Assembly (NCBI RefSeq): GCF_010389155.1
Contig: NC_057767.1
Location: 3,393,765-3,457,764 of the forward strand
DNA: 64,000 bases
Direction: 5' to 3'
Origin: Erigeron canadensis
Lineage: Eukaryota > Streptophyta > Magnoliopsida > Asterales > Asteraceae
The notes below the pieces were generated by a model that saw nothing but the letters and a program-made list of their open reading frames with translations, ran no database searches and was not told where the DNA came from. Shown here one piece after another: positions 60,901-64,000 of the stretch (its first letter is position 1; each line of letters opens with the position of its first letter). The translations under genes and the position numbers were made by a program.

Positions 60901-62066
60901 ACCCGATGAAATGGTCATATTTAGTATCCCAGAAGGTTTACTGGCTAAATTATTCATTGCCCATTATCATCATTAAAAATGAGTTGATGGCTAAAGTCTG
61001 TTTTTGGCTGTGTTGAACCACCCTTCTGATTTTCTAAAAGGTTTCAGACTATAATAGTCATTTCCCATCATCATCAGTTTACAAATTATTATTTTCTATA
61101 GTAATCCACAAAATCTCTTTTTTATTTATTTTTTATTTTTGTGTGTGTGTGTGTGTTAAATGGCAAGGCATTTTAACAGATTCAATTTATGCCATCCACC
61201 TTATGAAAACTTTCAATATTTTTTTAGGTTAGATAGTTTCCAGGCTAAGTTATTCTCCTGCCCATCATGGACATAATGACTTATAAACCTGTGATCCACA
61301 AGATATTAGTTTTAGTTCTGTTGAAGGGTATTTTAGTCGTTTGACACATATCCAAACATTTTTTTAAATGTCAAATTTGCAAGTTTCTTGGGAGAGAGCG
61401 AATACATCTTTTACCCAACCCTCTCCCCCTGTCTTTATAAGCACTTGTGCTAAGGGACAAACCGACACCAAGCTTGTGCGTACCATGATTTTTTCTTTTT
61501 AGAAGAAATTTGCTATCTTTATGCTATTGTAGAGCGTATCTAAACCTTAGAGGTGACATAATGGCAATCCAGGCAGGTTAAGTAACGGGTAAAAGATACT
61601 TTTAGAGATGGTCAAGACGGATCGGGTCAGATCAGGCAAACCCACAATCACGTGTTCGTCTTTAGTGTTTTTGAATGTTAATAAATAATTTATTGGATAT
61701 GATTAAAAAAATGATACTGTTTTTGTAACAACCAACATTTTCTTACAACAATTCATAAGGCTTCATGCGCTTTGAACAATTTGAGCAACCTTTGACCAAA
61801 TTGACCAATTTGGTTCATTTCACTTATTTCTAATTTTGGTAAGGCTTTAATTTTTATCCAAAAGTATAACCCAAGACCCAGTTATGACTGCAGGCTCTAC
61901 CAACTTTCTTTTCTGCAATGATAAGTTTGTACAGCCAATACCCCGCTATGGGTTCCCGGATCTACTAATTTGTTACATTTATATAATTCCTTCCATTCTT
62001 CTGCAGACTGCAACATGGTGGGAGGAAGATGTTGAATTAGAGCTATATTCAGCATGGCGTAACTGA
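54927..62066 (+). CDS. LPA3: LOW PSII ACCUMULATION 3-like protein, chloroplast (DUF1995)
   Basis: LPA3 helps assemble photosystem II in the chloroplast (known from Arabidopsis, with CP43 as the client). Twelve exons give a closed frame of 388 aa: 54927-55261, 55866-55896, 55982-56074, 56486-56548, 56731-56842, 56988-57073, 59198-59256, 59348-59450, 59548-59608, 60299-60381, 60778-60858, 62007-62066. All introns are GT-AG and phases fit. The first 60 residues are Ser/His-rich without acidic residues, a typical transit peptide. The rest is one DUF1995 domain: [110 protein letters not shown]. Intron 6 (2.1 kb) holds repeat sequence. The start is the first ATG after an AT-rich leader. DUF1995 has a few plant paralogues, so a relative is possible but less likely. 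Confidence 0.9.
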
Positions 62067-62891
62067 ATTGAGCCCAATAAAAACACAAGGAAAATGAAAG
62101 AGATCGTTTCAAGAGGCATGGTGGTGAACTGGCCTAGTCATGATAATTTCTTAGCATTTTCACATGTATATCAGTACACAATTTTTCCTTTTATTATTTT
62201 CTATAGTTTTTTCATCTTTCATTTCTGTCAAAACACCTCCTATAGGTCATAGTGAGAACATATGTATATGAATAATCTATATTATGCCAAGATAGTAAAA
62301 GTTCTATCAAATGGTTCACCTTGATGTATAATATGCTAGGAAAGCATTGGACTATCTGTGAGTTGATTGGGTATTATAATATTGATCTCCTGGGATACGG
62401 ATCTAGAAATAGCCTTCAGAAGGGAAGTGTCTAGCTATTCATTATGCTTCAAATCTTTTATAAGGACTTGAAATCAATCATCTTTGAAAGTTTGAGATCA
62501 TCTTGGTTTTAAGTCAGGTTATATATAAAGAATATCATGTGAAATCAGAAATGTCCACAAATCATGAATTATGAAAACTCAATCCAACTTACATAATATA
62601 GTACATTCATTTATAGAAACCCTGAGATGATCCATAATCATTACCGACTTTCCTCGTAACAAGAGTCTTAAACAACATTGGTTACTCTTCAAGTTTTAGC
62701 TATAAAAAACGCAGCGGTATATGTACATATTTCCTCACTCTCACAGATTCAATTAGCTGCCGTTGATGTTTCAGGGTCGTCCTATACTACATCAAAAAAC
62801 AGGTACAACATACATAATTCACACCAAGTCAAAAATCTGTTAACTTACATGTAAATTTCTATCCACAAGTAGAACAAAAAAATTGATCATC
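62067..62891. other. Convergent intergenic region
   Basis: 3' ends of LPA3 (plus) and the CNGC gene (minus) face each other across 825 bp. AT-rich, presumably holding both 3' untranslated regions; no further gene seen. Confidence 0.6.
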
Positions 62892-63994
62892 TCATTCCAC
62901 TGTAAAATCCGGCTCAGAGGGCTTTTGAAGACTAATAAACCCTGTGGACATACCACGTCTCCTCTGAACTCGTCTCATAGCATTAGCAGCAAACCTTGAT
63001 GCGTACATTGTTGCACCAAACGATGAGGCACGCCCTTTAATCAACGCACTTTCTTCATTTACATCATCATCATCCTCATCTGCAGAATAATCCTGATAAT
63101 CCTCATCGTCTTCTTCTTCCTCCAGCCGATGAAGTTCTATGAGCTTCCTCCTGGAATACCTTCTCCATGCGGCTTGTATAAAGCTTGCAGCCCATGTTCT
63201 CCATTGCTGTGAATAAAATCTGAATGTGTGTTGAACTTGTCGACTGTGAAGACGCCTGAACTGACTTGTGATGAACTTCACTTCATCTGCAATTAATGCG
63301 AATGCTTCTACTTCTGTTAATGCTTTTACTGTTCGAGTAGATGGTGGCAGATTAGCTGCTGATTTTGGATCCAAAGCCCAGGTTAGAAGCTCTTCACCAC
63401 AAAAATCGCCTTCTTTTAAGAAACCACGGTTGAAGAACCCACTTCTGCCACCATCCGTAGTGACACTTTCTAATCTGCCACGGATAATGAACAACATTTC
63501 ATCAACAGGGTCTTCTTCTCTTAGTACGTACGTGTTTTCTGTGTAGAGACTTGGTTTTAGGCGCTCACATATGGCATCAAGTAATCGTTCATCCATATTT
63601 GCAAACAGTGGCACCTGCAAAGGTTAACAGGAATGATTGTTTGCTATGATCCACAGAGTAGGTATATATGTGGCGTTTGGGTTGTCTATAAGTTCAAGTG
63701 GGTCAAAATGAAATCCCTTAAAGTAATCTTAAATTCTTAAAATAGTCAGTTACGTACCCTTTTGACTAAATTCAAACAAAGGTGTCTCTTGATATCCCTC
63801 CTTAGATCTTTAGGTAGACTCTGGACCAAGCTCTCTTCATCCACGCCTCTTGTTTCCACCCATTTGTACTGATCATAACGCCGTACTCTTTCTTTAAGCT
63901 CCTGAGGAAGTAACCTATGATGCATCCATTGTTCGGAGTCTCTCCTTTTGATCCTCATCTCCTCTAGGCGAACCGAAAGTGATTGGAGATAGGT
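62892..63994 (-). CDS. Cyclic nucleotide-gated channel, C-terminal part (gene continues off the window)
   Basis: Plant CNGCs are plasma-membrane Ca2+-permeable cation channels. Two exons are visible: 63994-63758 (acceptor aatag, donor gtacgt) and the last exon 63614-62892. The first reads TYLQSLSVRLEEMRIKRRD..., then WMHHRLLPQELKERVRRYDQYKW, the C-linker. The last holds the cyclic-nucleotide-binding domain (VPLFANMDERLLDAICERL..., EGDFCGEELLTWALDP as the phosphate-binding cassette), an IQ motif AASFIQAAWRRYSRRK for calmodulin, an acidic stretch, and an end FGATMYASRFAANAM...LQKPSEPDFTVE typical of group II CNGCs (CNGC5/6/9-like). Channel segments and pore lie to the right of the window. Frame intact in what is visible. 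Confidence 0.9.
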
Positions 63995-64000
63995 CTATTA

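Overview
The window is nuclear DNA from a flowering plant. It is AT-rich, its genes have many introns with GT-AG borders, and it is dense in plant transposons (Ty1/copia, Ty3/gypsy, LINE, tRNA-derived SINE, Stowaway, Harbinger-like and foldback MITEs). Protein families and an LTR starting TGTAACATCCC suggest a eudicot, perhaps a member of the daisy family; the species cannot be read from the sequence.

Left third (1-24.7 kb): an accessory cluster with three tandem, plus-strand copies of a gene that joins a 'putative plant transposon protein' domain to a C-terminal PEARLI-4 (phospholipase-like) domain. Copy 1 (about 212-1920) is seen only as its 3' exons. Copy 2 (about 5.42-11.15 kb) is a pseudogene with a lost start codon, a 20-bp deletion and a truncated copia element in its body. 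Copy 3 (21.07-24.20 kb) is the best preserved. An exon relic at 2.9 kb shows that at least one more copy existed. Copies 2 and 3 are separated by a decayed gypsy element (12.56-15.7 kb), two SINE insertions (16.1-17.4 kb) and a foldback element built from short palindromes (18.4-19.0 kb).

Middle (24.7-36 kb): a CBL-interacting protein kinase gene (CIPK, minus strand, three exons, 461 aa) with a foldback MITE in intron 1, then a gene-poor stretch with a Stowaway MITE, a large foldback element and a 5'-truncated LINE with target-site duplication.

ABC transporter block (32.6-50.2 kb, minus strand): a full-length ABCC13-like (MRP-type) gene that I resolve into 37 exons, including a probable U12-type AT-AC intron and a GC-AG intron. 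The reconstructed frame is intact except for one extra T in a T5 run in exon 12. Downstream lies a partial tandem copy of its 3' exons, which is clearly a pseudogene.

Right end (50.2-64 kb): MITEs, AT-rich DNA and a 750-bp foldback element precede an LPA3-like gene (DUF1995, chloroplast photosystem II assembly; 12 exons, 388 aa, frame checked exon by exon). It converges with the 3' end of a cyclic nucleotide-gated channel gene (CNGC, group II-like) that runs off the window.

The four conserved genes (CIPK, ABCC13, LPA3, CNGC) are unrelated neighbours and form no operon-like unit. The unusual material is the transposon-protein/PEARLI-4 cluster and the many foldback elements placed in introns or close to gene starts.
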